In this document: piece by piece, positions 37,083 to 46,942 of the stretch
Layout of the letters: every line of letters starts with the position of its first letter
Numbering within the stretch: position 1 is the stretch's first letter
Assembly (NCBI GenBank): GCA_963829965.1
Contig: CAWHLK010000027.1
Span: 62,001 to 126,000, forward strand
Direction of reading: 5' to 3'
Origin: DASXZH01 sp963829965
GTDB taxonomy: Bacteria > Armatimonadota > Fimbriimonadia > Fimbriimonadales > Fimbriimonadaceae
DNA length: 64,000 nt
Notes under the pieces: model-generated
Seen by the model: only the letters and a program-made list of their open reading frames with translations
Told to the model about the DNA's origin: nothing
The model's database searches: none
Made by a program: the position numbers and the translations under genes

Positions 37083-40000
37083 TTACGCCGCTTTGCTGGA
37101 CAGAAACACTCGTACAGACTCTTGGAAGGTGCGCGTCACGGCAGTCGCTTCCTTGACGAGTCCAGCCACTTCATTGCCCTTGGCAGCATCCTTCTCGACC
37201 TTTTCCCACGCAGACGCTACCAGAGTGCTTCCCACAGTGCGGCTCATGCCTTTAATGGAATGTGCGATTTTGGAGATTTCCTCGAGATCTCCATCGGATA
37301 GTGCGGTGCCAACTCGCTCAACGGCTGCCTCGGAGTCTCGCAAATAGTCGTTCAAAATCTCTCGGAAGAACGCCTCTTCGTCGTCATCGGCTTTAGCTTC
37401 GCTTGAAAGGGATCGACTCGGGACTGCAGGCTCGGCTTCCTCCAGTTTTCGCAGGCGTTCCAACACGCGAATTAGCTCCTCTCGCCGAATGGGCTTGCTC
37501 ACATAGTCATCCATACCAACCGCGAGGCACTTTTCACGGTCTCCGGACATTGCGTGTGCGGTCAGAGCAATAATGGGCGTGTGCGTCCCAATGCTTTCTT
37601 CGATGGACCGAATGGCCACGGTGGCCTCAAAGCCGTCCATGACCGGCATTTGAAGATCCATAAAAATGACGTCGTACTGGTTCTCGCGGAACATCTGCAA
37701 CGCATTCCGTCCGTTTTCCGCTGCGTCCACTTCACAGCCGTGGCGCTCGAACATGCGGGTCGCAACCTTGCGGTTAATCAGATTGTCCTCAACCAAGAGC
37801 ACTCGTACGTTGAGCTTTTCGATCGATTCTTCCACGATCTTGTGGGAAACGACCTGGCCGCCATCGCCGGGTTTCAATACTTGAATCAATGCGTTGTACA
37901 ACACGGATTGCCTCACCGGCTTCGTGAGACAAAGGGAAAGACCGGCGTTTCGCATCTCGCGGTAGGAAATGATTTCCCCGACGGACGAGAGCATAATCAT
38001 CGGAGCGCCGGGGTTCAGCTCACGCTCCAAAATGAGATTTGCCAACTGTAGACCATCCATATCCGGCATTTGGCAATCGAGAATAAGGATATCGTAGTGT
38101 GCCCCACCTTCTAGGATTCGAATCGTTTCCGCCGGAGTTGCCGCTTCTTCCGGCGCCAAGCCCCAATTGCCCAACAACTTCATGAGCATCTTGCGGTTCG
38201 TCTCGTTGTCATCGACAATGAGCGCTTTCGACCCCAGTAAGGATGGTAATGCGGTTTCGACCGGACTGTTCAGGTGATCCTCTTCGATCTCAAGCGGAAG
38301 CTCAACCCAGAAGCAGCTTCCCTTGCCCTCCTCGCTCTCCATGCCCACGTTTCCTCCCATGAGTTGGGCAAGCTGGCGAACAATGGCGAGTCCCAGGCCC
38401 GTTCCGCCGTAACGGCGGGTGGTTGAGCCATCCGCCTGGGTGAAGCTGTCGAAAATAGCCCCATGCCTTTCTCTTCGAATGCCGACGCCGGTATCCCGAA
38501 CCGAAATCCGCACCCAGTTTGTTTTCTGGTGGCCCGCGCACGCTTCAGCTCGAACAACCACTTCTCCTGTCTCCGTGAACTTGATCGCGTTGCTAATCAG
38601 GTTTGTGACGATCTGCTTGATGCGGATGCCATCGCCAAACCTGTGTCTTGGGAGCCCGTAGGGCACGTCCACCAGTATCTCGAGGTTCTTGTCATAAGCT
38701 TTTTTGGCAAATAGCCCGCCGCATTCCTCAATGATCTGCCTGAGATCGATCTCGGAAACGTCCACGCTGAGCTTGCCGGCCTCGATCTTCGAAAAATCGA
38801 GGATGTCGTCGATGATATGCATCAGCGCATCCGCGCTATCCAGAATCGTCGTCGCGTAGTCGCGCTGCTCTTCGTTCATGGCCGTGCCTAGCAGAAGCTC
38901 GGTCATTCCGATTACGCCGTTCATCGGAGTGCGAATCTCGTGACTCATGTTTGCGAGGAACTCCGATTTTAGTTGTGATGCCTCCATTGCGGATTCCCTT
39001 GCCTGAATCAGCTCTTCGACGACGCGCCTGCGATCGGTAACGTCATGCACAGTGTTGACGATCCTAACTGGATTTCCTAGAGAGTCAAATTCGGGCGCAG
39101 CAATTATGTGCACGTACCTGGTCTCCCCACCATGGTGGGGGCCCAGACGCACGTCGCATTCGAAGGGACGTCCCGAGTCGGCCGCCTCGGCCACTTTGGC
39201 GGCAAGTACTGGATAGTCGTCAGGATGGATGAGCTCCGCGTACTGTTCGTCTGAAGGAGGCTCGGTTCCAAGTGGCCAGCCATAGATCCTGTAGGTTTCG
39301 TCAGTCCAGTGGCTCCGCTTGGCAGCGATGTCATAGACCGAGCTTCCAATATGGGCGAGGCGTTGCGCTTCCGCCAAGCGGGATTCGCTGACTTTCAATT
39401 GTTCCTGTTCGGCCTTGCGCTCGGTGATATCCGATTCGATCGCGATATACGCGGTGACTGCCCCGGTCTTATCCCGCAGAGGCGTGATGGAAGTCCAAAC
39501 CCAATAGGGCTTTCCTTGCTTGGTGTAATTGATGATTTCGCATTCGATCGGCTGTTCTTTTCGAAGCGCTTCTTGAATCTGCGCCGAAGTTTCGGCGCTG
39601 GTTTCCTGCCCGTGGATCAAGTCTTTGGGCCTTTGCCCTACGGACTCCTCAAATGAGTATCCCGTAATTCTCGTCCAGCCATCGTTGATCCAGGTGATGA
39701 AGCCCTCGGGCCCCACCATACTGACGCCATACTGAGTCTGCTGGGCAACAAGCGCTAGCCTGCTCAGCTCTTCTTCGTTCTTTTTACGCTCGGTGATGTC
39801 GCGGGCGACGCCTCTCCATCCGCAGGGGTTGCCCTCGGAGTCATCAATGCAAACCCCGCTCTTCTCGATCCAAGCCCATTCTCCGGTCTTCCTTCTGATC
39901 TGATGGACGACATTCTTGAACTGCTTGCCCCCAGCAATCTGCTCCATATAAGTCGCGAGAATCTGGTCCTGTTTGTCCTCGGGTAGGAACTCGTTGACGC

Positions 40001-40949
40001 TCTTCCCAACCATTTCTGCCGGTTCATAGCCGAGGATCTCGACGACTCTCCCGGTGAGAAATGTGTAGATGTTGTCCTTGTCCACTTCCCAAACATATTC
40101 GTCCGAGTTTTCGGCAACGTCTCTGAATCGCCTCTCGCTCTCGGAAAGGCCCCTTTCTGCGGCTTTCCGACTCGTGATGTCAAACATCGCTCCATCAAGG
40201 TAAAGGGCGCCAGTGAGGTCATCTTGCGTAACCTTGCAACTCTCTTGAACCCACAAGATCTCGCGGACGCGCGTAAATATCCTATATTCGATCGTGTAGC
40301 CGCTCAGTTCTCTACAGGCCCTTTGGCCGGACTCCAAGACAAGATCGTAATCGTCAGGGTGAACCAGGTCTACGAACTGGATACCGCCATCTTTTTGGAA
40401 TTCTTCGGCGGTGTATCCAAGCATGGACTCGACGTTTTCGCTAAGGAACTCTATCTTCCAGTCCTGATCTCCCCGGGCCCTAAAAATGACGCCCGGAATA
40501 TTCGAGATCAGAGACCGAAACATTTTCTGGCTGGCGTCAATCGTTTCTTCGGCTATGCGCGATGCAGCTGCATGTTGCTCTTCTTCCGTTGTGTCTTCGA
40601 GAATAAAACAGTAGTAAGGACTTGCGGCGTCTTTGCTGTCAACCGGCGTGATCGTCGTCTTCCGGCAGCGCTCTTGACCGTTCACCATGCGGCAATACTC
40701 ATAACGAGCGCTCCCCCCGGAGCGTCTGGTGCTCGCCGCCTTGTTAATGAAAAGAGCGATGATGTCGGGCGCCAGCCCTACTTCGCTCGCTTTCTTGCCG
40801 ATCATTTCTTCAACGCTACGGTTGCATGCAGCGGCCACGGCCTCATTGACCGCGTGAAAGACGAAGTCCTCCTCAAGAATCTCCGCGACGCCCATCCCCA
40901 TGGGCGCGCAGTCAAAAAATCGCGCAAGAATACCGCCGTCGTCTACCAT
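37083..40949 (-). CDS. Hybrid sensor histidine kinase: multi-PAS, HisKA, HATPase, two REC, HPt
   Basis: 1288 residues with no transmembrane segment, so it is likely cytoplasmic. About five PAS/PAC units fill residues 1-650. HisKA has the phospho-His in FLANMSHEIRTPMNGVIGM. HATPase_c has NLISNAIKF, DTGVGI and GGTGLGLAIV. REC1 has LIVDDNETNRK and the phospho-Asp in DCQMPDMDG. REC2 has LLVEDNLINRK and DLQMPVMDGFEA. A C-terminal HPt has IAHSIKGMSRTVG. This is a complete phosphorelay in one chain. The partner regulator is not in the window. It is divergent from the HDOD gene 52 bases away. Confidence 0.94.
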   Translation of the reverse strand: MVDDGGILARFFDCAPMGMGVAEILEEDFVFHAVNEAVAAACNRSVEEMIGKKASEVGLAPDIIALFINKAASTRRSGGSARYEYCRMVNGQERCRKTTITPVDSKDAASPYYCFILEDTTEEEQHAAASRIAEETIDASQKMFRSLISNIPGVIFRARGDQDWKIEFLSENVESMLGYTAEEFQKDGGIQFVDLVHPDDYDLVLESGQRACRELSGYTIEYRIFTRVREILWVQESCKVTQDDLTGALYLDGAMFDITSRKAAERGLSESERRFRDVAENSDEYVWEVDKDNIYTFLTGRVVEILGYEPAEMVGKSVNEFLPEDKQDQILATYMEQIAGGKQFKNVVHQIRRKTGEWAWIEKSGVCIDDSEGNPCGWRGVARDITERKKNEEELSRLALVAQQTQYGVSMVGPEGFITWINDGWTRITGYSFEESVGQRPKDLIHGQETSAETSAQIQEALRKEQPIECEIINYTKQGKPYWVWTSITPLRDKTGAVTAYIAIESDITERKAEQEQLKVSESRLAEAQRLAHIGSSVYDIAAKRSHWTDETYRIYGWPLGTEPPSDEQYAELIHPDDYPVLAAKVAEAADSGRPFECDVRLGPHHGGETRYVHIIAAPEFDSLGNPVRIVNTVHDVTDRRRVVEELIQARESAMEASQLKSEFLANMSHEIRTPMNGVIGMTELLLGTAMNEEQRDYATTILDSADALMHIIDDILDFSKIEAGKLSVDVSEIDLRQIIEECGGLFAKKAYDKNLEILVDVPYGLPRHRFGDGIRIKQIVTNLISNAIKFTETGEVVVRAEACAGHQKTNWVRISVRDTGVGIRRERHGAIFDSFTQADGSTTRRYGGTGLGLAIVRQLAQLMGGNVGMESEEGKGSCFWVELPLEIEEDHLNSPVETALPSLLGSKALIVDDNETNRKMLMKLLGNWGLAPEEAATPAETIRILEGGAHYDILILDCQMPDMDGLQLANLILERELNPGAPMIMLSSVGEIISYREMRNAGLSLCLTKPVRQSVLYNALIQVLKPGDGGQVVSHKIVEESIEKLNVRVLLVEDNLINRKVATRMFERHGCEVDAAENGRNALQMFRENQYDVIFMDLQMPVMDGFEATVAIRSIEESIGTHTPIIALTAHAMSGDREKCLAVGMDDYVSKPIRREELIRVLERLRKLEEAEPAVPSRSLSSEAKADDDEEAFFREILNDYLRDSEAAVERVGTALSDGDLEEISKIAHSIKGMSRTVGSTLVASAWEKVEKDAAKGNEVAGLVKEATAVTRTFQESVRVFLSSKAA

Positions 40950-41001
40950 CGCGTGCTCTATTAGTTATTCGGCAATATTGCTTGCTACTTATAGATTGCG
41001 C

Positions 41002-41877
41002 ATGCCGATAATAAGATCGAGAGTGGAGCTACAAAGTCTAGCCATTAAAATTGCGCGCAGTGAGAACCTGGCGTTGCCGCCCGAGGTGGTCAAGGAAGTT
41101 CTCAAGGCCATCGGTTCCGATGATGCATCCGGAAGGGCCATCGAGAAGCTGATCGAAAGAGATTCTGCCATTACGGCAAAGGTCCTTCGAGCAGCCAACT
41201 CGGCCTATTACGGCTGCACGAATATTCCGACCGTCGGACGAGCCATCAGCGTGCTGGGCCTGAATACGGTCAGGTCACTAATTGTCAGCATTTCGTTTGG
41301 CCAAATGATGTCTGGCCGCGGACACGCCAAGTCTTTTGACAAAATGGCCTGTTGGCGTCATAGCCTTGCGGTTGCCACGGCTGCCCGAATCATCGGCAAA
41401 ATGAAAATGCCGATGAAGGCTGAGGAACTGTATGCGGCAGGAATTCTCCATGACGTGGGGCTCCTTGTTCTCGACCGATTTTGCCCCGAAGAACTGGATG
41501 CGGCAATTCGCACCTCGTTCGATAAGCACATCACTCTGCACGAGGCAGAGACCCGCGTTTTTGGATTCGACCACGCGGCAGTCGGCGCGCTTTTGGCCGA
41601 GAAATGGAGTCTTCCACCGGTTATTTCGGAAGCCGTCCAGTTTCACGCAGACCCGCTTGGAAGTACCGAGCAGGTTTTGCCCACCTGCATCGTGACAACC
41701 GCCGACCAACTGGCTGATCAGTTCGGCTTCGCCAACAACTCACCTAGCGGCCTCTATTCCGTGCCGCCCCTGGTGGAACAGGAAGTTGGGTTGCCTCTGG
41801 AACAACTGGTGATAGTGGGACAGGTGATGGTTAACGAAGTGATGCAGGCTCAGCGATCCTTCAATATGGCCGCCTAA
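41002..41877 (+). CDS. HDOD-domain protein
   Basis: 291 residues. The HDOD core has LPPEVVKEVLKAIGSD, DSAITAKVLRAANSAYYGC, IPTVGRAISVLGLNTVRSLIVSISFG and YAAGILHDVGLLVLDRF. This fold is a non-enzymatic HD relative used in signalling and motility regulation. AGILHDVG keeps an HD pair, but the full set of HD metal ligands is not evident. Start ATG 41002. It shares its upstream region with the divergent histidine kinase, so a common signal pathway is plausible. Confidence 0.88.
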   Translation: MPIIRSRVELQSLAIKIARSENLALPPEVVKEVLKAIGSDDASGRAIEKLIERDSAITAKVLRAANSAYYGCTNIPTVGRAISVLGLNTVRSLIVSISFGQMMSGRGHAKSFDKMACWRHSLAVATAARIIGKMKMPMKAEELYAAGILHDVGLLVLDRFCPEELDAAIRTSFDKHITLHEAETRVFGFDHAAVGALLAEKWSLPPVISEAVQFHADPLGSTEQVLPTCIVTTADQLADQFGFANNSPSGLYSVPPLVEQEVGLPLEQLVIVGQVMVNEVMQAQRSFNMAA

Positions 41878-41921
41878 CCCGGCGGCCTCTCAAGTAAAAT
41901 CCTCCGGTAACAAGGGTTTTT

Positions 41922-42629
41922 ATGAGCACCGATTGGGTTTCACTGAATGTCTCGGACGGATCCGAGATGCGAGCATACGTTGCCAAGCCTGACGAATGGA
42001 ACGGCTTTGGCCTTCTCGTTTTTCAAGAAGCGTTTGGAGTGAATGCGCATATTCGGGACATCACGGAGCGCTATGCGAAACTTGGCTTTTTAGCCGCCGC
42101 GCCCGAGCTTTTTCACCGCACAGGACCCGGATTTGAAGGAAGCTACGGGGATTTTGGGGCGGTTATGCCTCATTATCAAGCGCTTACCGACGAAGGGTTG
42201 GCCGCGGATTTCAATGCCACCTACGATTATCTTTTGTCTCAAGGGGCATCCAAGTGTGCGTGCATTGGTTACTGCTTGGGCGGAAAGGCCTCTTTCCTGG
42301 CCGCAGCGACCTTGCCTCTGGCATGCGCGGTTTCCTACTACGGCGGCGGCATAGCTCCGAACGAGCGCAGCGCAGGTTTGCTAGGCCGGGCTCCGGATAT
42401 TAGTTGTCCAATTTTGCTGTTCTGGGGTGGGCTTGATACTCACATCCCACCGGAGCACTATCACGCGGTTGAAGCGTCTCTAAGGGAAGCCGGAAAGGAA
42501 TATATTCAGGTTGTGATCTCGGACGCGGAGCACGGCTTTAACTGCGATTCGAGGCCAAGCTATAACGCCACCGCTTCCGCAGAAGCGCTTGCCTTGGTCA
42601 AGTCCTTCTTTGAAGCGCATTTGAGGTAG
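41922..42629 (+). CDS. Dienelactone hydrolase family protein
   Basis: 235 residues. VFQEAFGVNAHIRDITERYAKLGFLAAAPELFHR is the family opening. The nucleophile is Cys in GYCLGGKAS, the acid is in LLFWGGLDTHIPP and the base His is in DAEHGFNCDSRPSYN, matching carboxymethylenebutenolidase-type enzymes. It cleaves lactones or esters. No aromatic degradation genes are nearby. GGTAACAAGG precedes the start. Confidence 0.9.
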   Translation: MSTDWVSLNVSDGSEMRAYVAKPDEWNGFGLLVFQEAFGVNAHIRDITERYAKLGFLAAAPELFHRTGPGFEGSYGDFGAVMPHYQALTDEGLAADFNATYDYLLSQGASKCACIGYCLGGKASFLAAATLPLACAVSYYGGGIAPNERSAGLLGRAPDISCPILLFWGGLDTHIPPEHYHAVEASLREAGKEYIQVVISDAEHGFNCDSRPSYNATASAEALALVKSFFEAHLR

Positions 42630-42633
42630 GTTG

Positions 42634-42696
42634 GGTTCTAGGTTCTAGGTTCTAGGTTCTAGGTTTTAGGTTTTAGGTTTTAGGTTTTAGGTTTTA
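42634..42696 (+). repeat. Heptamer array: 4 x GGTTCTA then 5 x GGTTTTA
   Basis: Nine head-to-tail heptamers with a single C-to-T change between the two halves. It begins 4 bases after the dienelactone hydrolase stop. The rest of 42697-42938 shows only a CCTTCGACTTCGCTCAGGG-type repeat at 42848 and no supported gene. Confidence 0.92.
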
Positions 42697-42938
42697 GGTG
42701 TTGGTGGCGGGCTGAGGTGACGAGTTTCACCTTTATTAACTCGAAAGGTTGAATTCCGGCTTAAAATTGGACCGGACCATGAACGCCAGTTTTCTCTCAC
42801 TGGCCGAGCATTGCGCCGGCGGTCGTCCCTCTCAGTCTCCCTCACCCTTCGACTTCGCTCAGGGCCATCGGAAGTGGTCTCCGCAATTTAGGAATCAGCC
42901 GTTTCGCGTCCGTCGGCGGTTTTGCGCCCCAACACAAA

Positions 42939-42955
42939 TTAGGTCCTTTTCCTAA
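42939..42955 (+). promoter_or_regulatory. DtxR/MntR-like inverted repeat upstream of the metal-uptake block
   Basis: TTAGG-TCCTTTT-CCTAA, with the half-sites of the DtxR/IdeR box. It lies about 54 bases before the His-rich protein gene. CATAAT at about 42990 could be the -10. Confidence 0.4.
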
Positions 42956-43008
42956 CAAAGCAACGTATGGTTTCTTTGAAAGTTTGCGCATAATGTGAGA
43001 TTAAGGAA

Positions 43009-43434
43009 TTGAAGAACTCCTGGCCTTTCCGGTGTTTTGTTGGGACGCTGCTTCCGCTGATCATGCTGGTCGGTGGGGCGATGCACCATCATGACACCGA
43101 AGAGTCTGAAGAGAACTGCGTTATCTGCTCGACTGGCGGCGTGGATCGCAAACGAGACAATGCGGTTCCTTCCGAGCTCGAACTTACGGTGGATGGCGGC
43201 CGAGGCAAACCCGGACTCCCCATTTATTTCCGCCAAGCCGGCAGCAGTTCTTCATCAACTCCCAGCGCGGCAATCCTGAACGCCCAGTTCCAGATCGCCG
43301 CTTCTGGGCCTTCGCTGGATCTGGTGGACTCCGCGTCTTCCAGTCCGCGCAATCTCTGGCTGTATGCTTCGGCGCCCGCGCACCGTGGGCCGCCGCGTGA
43401 ATACTCTCCTCGCGCTCCTCCTTGCCAGGCGTAG
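43009..43434 (+). CDS. Small exported His-rich CxxC protein
   Basis: 141 residues, TTG start at 43009. A hydrophobic signal-like segment (FRCFVGTLLPLIMLVGGA) is followed by MHHHDTEESEENCVICSTG, which joins a His cluster with a C-x-x-C. The pattern resembles DUF2946-type proteins found beside TonB-dependent metal receptors. The C-terminal half is low-complexity. It precedes the receptor gene and probably belongs to the same metal function. Confidence 0.55.
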   Translation: MKNSWPFRCFVGTLLPLIMLVGGAMHHHDTEESEENCVICSTGGVDRKRDNAVPSELELTVDGGRGKPGLPIYFRQAGSSSSSTPSAAILNAQFQIAASGPSLDLVDSASSSPRNLWLYASAPAHRGPPREYSPRAPPCQA

Positions 43435-43597
43435 TCCGCAGTGTGGGTTTTTGACCCTTCCTGTGTGAACGCCTGTTTCTGTCTTTCTACCTGGCCTTAA
43501 GTGCGCTTGCCTGTCTTGGCACTCGCTGTTAATTCGCAGGTCGCGTCCACCGTTTCGCGGTTGCGCGAGACGGCATTTGCAAGGAGATTGGATCAAT

Positions 43598-46225
43598 ATG
43601 TATGCAAGCCGTTTTAGGCTGAGCAAGCGCTTCGTCGCTTTCTCGCTAATCACGATGCTTTCCGTAGCGTCGGCTTTCGCCGACGTGGTTGGAAGGCTCC
43701 GAATCATTGTCAAAAACGCAGATGACGAGAAGGTAATCGCCAAGGCGACCGTAGTTCTCGAAGACTCCGCCAACGTTCACCCCAAGTTAACGTTCACTAC
43801 CGGCGCCGACGGCACGGTTACCACCGACCCGCTTGAGGCACGAGCGTGGCACATTACATCGTCGGCCACGGACTTCGAGGAGGACAAACGGGACTTCACG
43901 GTCGTTCGTGACACTACTACCGACGTTGAGATTCTGTTGGATCCGATTAAGGAAAAGACCATTACTATCAAAGGGCAGCGGAGCATTGTCAAGACAACGG
44001 ACACGACCAACTCCACAACAAGGGACAAGAACTTTGCGAACGAGTTTCCCGCTCAAGGCGGGAACCCCCAAAGCCTGCAAAAGGAGTTGGTCACCGCCCC
44101 TGGAATGGTTCTTGACTCCAACGGCCAGGTTCATCCTGGCGGCGAACACAACGCCACAACCCTCTACTTTAATGGCGTGCAGATGACGGGCGCGTTTCAA
44201 GGTCGATTTGGCCAAATACTGAGCGGGACCGCAGTCCAGAGCCTTGATATCCAAACCGGCGGATTCGCGCCGGAGTACGGCAGCGAAGCTGCCGCAATTA
44301 TCAACGTGAATCTAAGGGCGGGCACGCTCACTCCGTTCGCGAGCTATGAAACCCAGTTCGGCTCCTACAGTTCAGTCTTCGACGACTTCCAATTCGGGGG
44401 CCAAGTGGGTGGAGAGTATGGCGAACCGCTGAACAGTGGGCTTCGGGCCCGAAGGTTGGCATACTTCGTTGATCTGTCTGCGCACCAGACCGCCGACTCC
44501 ACCGAGCCGCCACAGCCAACTCCGCAAACGGCCCACAATTTCGGCAACTCTTACACGGGTATCGCGAATTTCGATTACCACGCTTCGAATAAGGACACGC
44601 TCTCCTTCTTCGTTGCCGATAACCCGGCCAACAACGAATTGCCGGACCGCACTGGTCTGCCGGATATGTACGCGCCTTACGGCCAAGGCTTTGGGTTCAA
44701 TGGTTGGCGCGATGCGAATGGCGCCGTTGCCACGAATCAAGTCGGCGCGGTGGGTACGGCTGGTTCATTGGGAAGCGGCGTAGTTAAGGGATTGGAATCT
44801 CAATACGCCGAGGGCCAATCGGACAATCAGCAGGACCACAACGAGTTCGGCGTCTTGACTTGGCGGAAGGAAATCAGCTCGCAGTGGACCAGTTTGTTGT
44901 CGTTTGCCCTCACGCATGCGGGGATCGACACTACCAACCTAAACCCACAAGTGGGGAGTCTTTTCTACAACATGGCCGATCCGGGCTCAGGTGGCAGCTT
45001 GCCAACCGACAACTCCATCGAATACAACCCGACGATTCACCGGAACGAGCACGATGCCGAGATTACGGGAAGCGCAACCTCATCGCAGTCGGCTCACACC
45101 TTTAAATCAGGCTTCGTGTTCGACCAGCAGAACGGGGAAGAGAACTATCAACTCATTCCCCAAAGTCAAATGGCGATGGACTTCCTCGCTAACCAGGCCA
45201 TAACCTTTGGTCAGCCAAGCCTTCTTCCTGCCGGGCACTACACTGGTGCGACCGACGTTTACGGTGACCCAGTTTACTTGGCCAATGCGGGCGCAACCTC
45301 GCCGACAGAATACGTCCAAAAGAAGGGGCATTACGCCGCCGCTTATGCTCAAGACACCTGGAAGGTCACGAAGAAGCTAACGTTCAACTACGGGCTCCGC
45401 TTCGACAACTACGACCAGACGCAGAACAGCGTTGTGGCCGGCGTTTCCGGATCGCAGAGCGTGAACAAGAGCTTTCTGTCGCCGAGAATCAATGGCGCTT
45501 ACGCCTTTGATTCGAAAACGGTGTTCCGCGCAGATATCGATCGCTTGGTGACCCAGCCGCCTCTCGCGGAGGGCGCCTTGCTTGGCGAGCAGATCCAGCC
45601 GGAGACTTGGACCCAGATCGACGCGGCGCTCGAACGCCAAGTTGGCCCTGGGCAATCTGTTCGCGTCGCCGCCTATGACAAGTTCATTACGAACCAGATC
45701 GACACCAGTTTGCTCGTCGGTCAAACGCTAATGGGCGCCTATTCGTCCGTAAACTTCCAACGGGGACATACCCAAGGTATCGAGTTCACCTACAATCTTG
45801 CTCCGCAAGCGATTAAGGGACTCGCCGCCTACATCACCTATACAAATTCGCTTGCCAAGCCAAGTGGGAACATCGACGGCGTACCCGGGAATCCAGCCCC
45901 GACTTACAACGACCATGACCAACTCAACACGCTCAGTTTGGGAACGAACTACAAGTTCGCCCGGTCCGGCACTCAACTTGGCGGTGACTTCTACTTTGGC
46001 AGTGGCGTCGAGTCCAGCAAACTCACCGGCGACCTACCTCGCCAGTCTCGCTACTATCTGAACCTGTCGCTTGTGCAGCCGCATATCCTGCCGCATATCG
46101 ATCTGGAGTTCCTCGTTGAAAACGTGACCAACAACCTTGCGGTCATCAACTTCGAATCCGGCTTTAGCGGAACCCGGTTCCAGCAGGGCCGAGCCTTTGA
46201 AGTCGCACTCAAGGGCACGTTCTAA
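43598..46225 (+). CDS. TonB-dependent outer-membrane receptor
   Basis: 875 residues. The signal peptide is FVAFSLITMLSVASAFA. A carboxypeptidase-regulatory-like N-terminal domain spans residues 20-110. The plug has VHPGGEHNATTLYFNGVQM and IQTGGFAPEYGSEAAAIINV, and a beta-barrel follows to the C-terminal Phe (RAFEVALKGTF), which is needed for BAM assembly. Start ATG 43598 has AAGGAG upstream. exbB, exbD and tonB follow, so this is a complete energised import module. The substrate is unproven. A metal complex is suggested by the ZIP transporter and the His-rich protein. Confidence 0.9.
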   Translation: MYASRFRLSKRFVAFSLITMLSVASAFADVVGRLRIIVKNADDEKVIAKATVVLEDSANVHPKLTFTTGADGTVTTDPLEARAWHITSSATDFEEDKRDFTVVRDTTTDVEILLDPIKEKTITIKGQRSIVKTTDTTNSTTRDKNFANEFPAQGGNPQSLQKELVTAPGMVLDSNGQVHPGGEHNATTLYFNGVQMTGAFQGRFGQILSGTAVQSLDIQTGGFAPEYGSEAAAIINVNLRAGTLTPFASYETQFGSYSSVFDDFQFGGQVGGEYGEPLNSGLRARRLAYFVDLSAHQTADSTEPPQPTPQTAHNFGNSYTGIANFDYHASNKDTLSFFVADNPANNELPDRTGLPDMYAPYGQGFGFNGWRDANGAVATNQVGAVGTAGSLGSGVVKGLESQYAEGQSDNQQDHNEFGVLTWRKEISSQWTSLLSFALTHAGIDTTNLNPQVGSLFYNMADPGSGGSLPTDNSIEYNPTIHRNEHDAEITGSATSSQSAHTFKSGFVFDQQNGEENYQLIPQSQMAMDFLANQAITFGQPSLLPAGHYTGATDVYGDPVYLANAGATSPTEYVQKKGHYAAAYAQDTWKVTKKLTFNYGLRFDNYDQTQNSVVAGVSGSQSVNKSFLSPRINGAYAFDSKTVFRADIDRLVTQPPLAEGALLGEQIQPETWTQIDAALERQVGPGQSVRVAAYDKFITNQIDTSLLVGQTLMGAYSSVNFQRGHTQGIEFTYNLAPQAIKGLAAYITYTNSLAKPSGNIDGVPGNPAPTYNDHDQLNTLSLGTNYKFARSGTQLGGDFYFGSGVESSKLTGDLPRQSRYYLNLSLVQPHILPHIDLEFLVENVTNNLAVINFESGFSGTRFQQGRAFEVALKGTF

Positions 46226-46285
46226 ATCATTTGGGCGGAACTCGCGAGAGTTCCGCCCAGCCACCCTTTTAATGGAGTCAAACGA

Positions 46286-46942
46286 ATGAACACAGCTATC
46301 AACTTCTTCAAGGCAGGCGGATTCGTGATGTATCCCCTTCTTATTCTTTCGATCGCCGCAGTAGTCATCATTGTGGAGAGGCTCTTGGCATTCAAGCAAC
46401 TTGGCGGCACTTCGCCCGGCCTGACCAACAAGGTGCTCGAACTCATTCGCGCCGGCCAAATTGAGGATGCCCGCGCTCTTGCCGATTCCAAGCCCGGGCC
46501 AGTGGCGGAGTCGATTGCAACTATCCTGGAAAACCGTATGCTCCCCGAACCGGAAATGGAACGGCTCGTCGAAGAAGCGGGCCAACCTTTTTTTCAGCAG
46601 CTTGAGAGGTTTCTTCCGATATTGGACACCACGACGACCATTTCTCCGTTACTTGGGCTTCTTGGAACGATCGTCGGTATGATCGGCACCTTCAATGCCA
46701 TCGCCGCACAACAAGGAAAGGGCAACTCAGACAGTGTGCTCGCCGGCGTGGGCGAGGCTCTTTACGCTACCGCTACCGGCCTTTGCATTGCCGTCATCTG
46801 CTTTGTTGCGTATAACTACTTCGCCTCACGGCTACGATATATCATTTCCGAAACGGAGCAGGCTTCCACGCGAGTTATCAATGGACTAGCCGGCCATAGC
46901 GCCGTGCATACCAAGGGCGAGGAACTCAAAAATGCAGTTTAA
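46286..46942 (+). CDS. exbB: Biopolymer transport protein ExbB
   Basis: 218 residues. Three transmembrane helices (about 12-32, 112-135, 160-180). PLLGLLGTIVGMIGTFNAIA is the ExbB/TolQ/MotA signature, and GVGEALYATATGLCIAVICFVAYN is the third helix. It forms the proton channel that powers TonB. Preceded by GGAG and overlaps exbD by 11 bases. Confidence 0.93.
   Translation: MNTAINFFKAGGFVMYPLLILSIAAVVIIVERLLAFKQLGGTSPGLTNKVLELIRAGQIEDARALADSKPGPVAESIATILENRMLPEPEMERLVEEAGQPFFQQLERFLPILDTTTTISPLLGLLGTIVGMIGTFNAIAAQQGKGNSDSVLAGVGEALYATATGLCIAVICFVAYNYFASRLRYIISETEQASTRVINGLAGHSAVHTKGEELKNAV

Noticed and set aside
43435..43597. Cobalamin riboswitch before the TonB receptor
   Set aside because: No B12-box-like sequence or matching stems could be seen.
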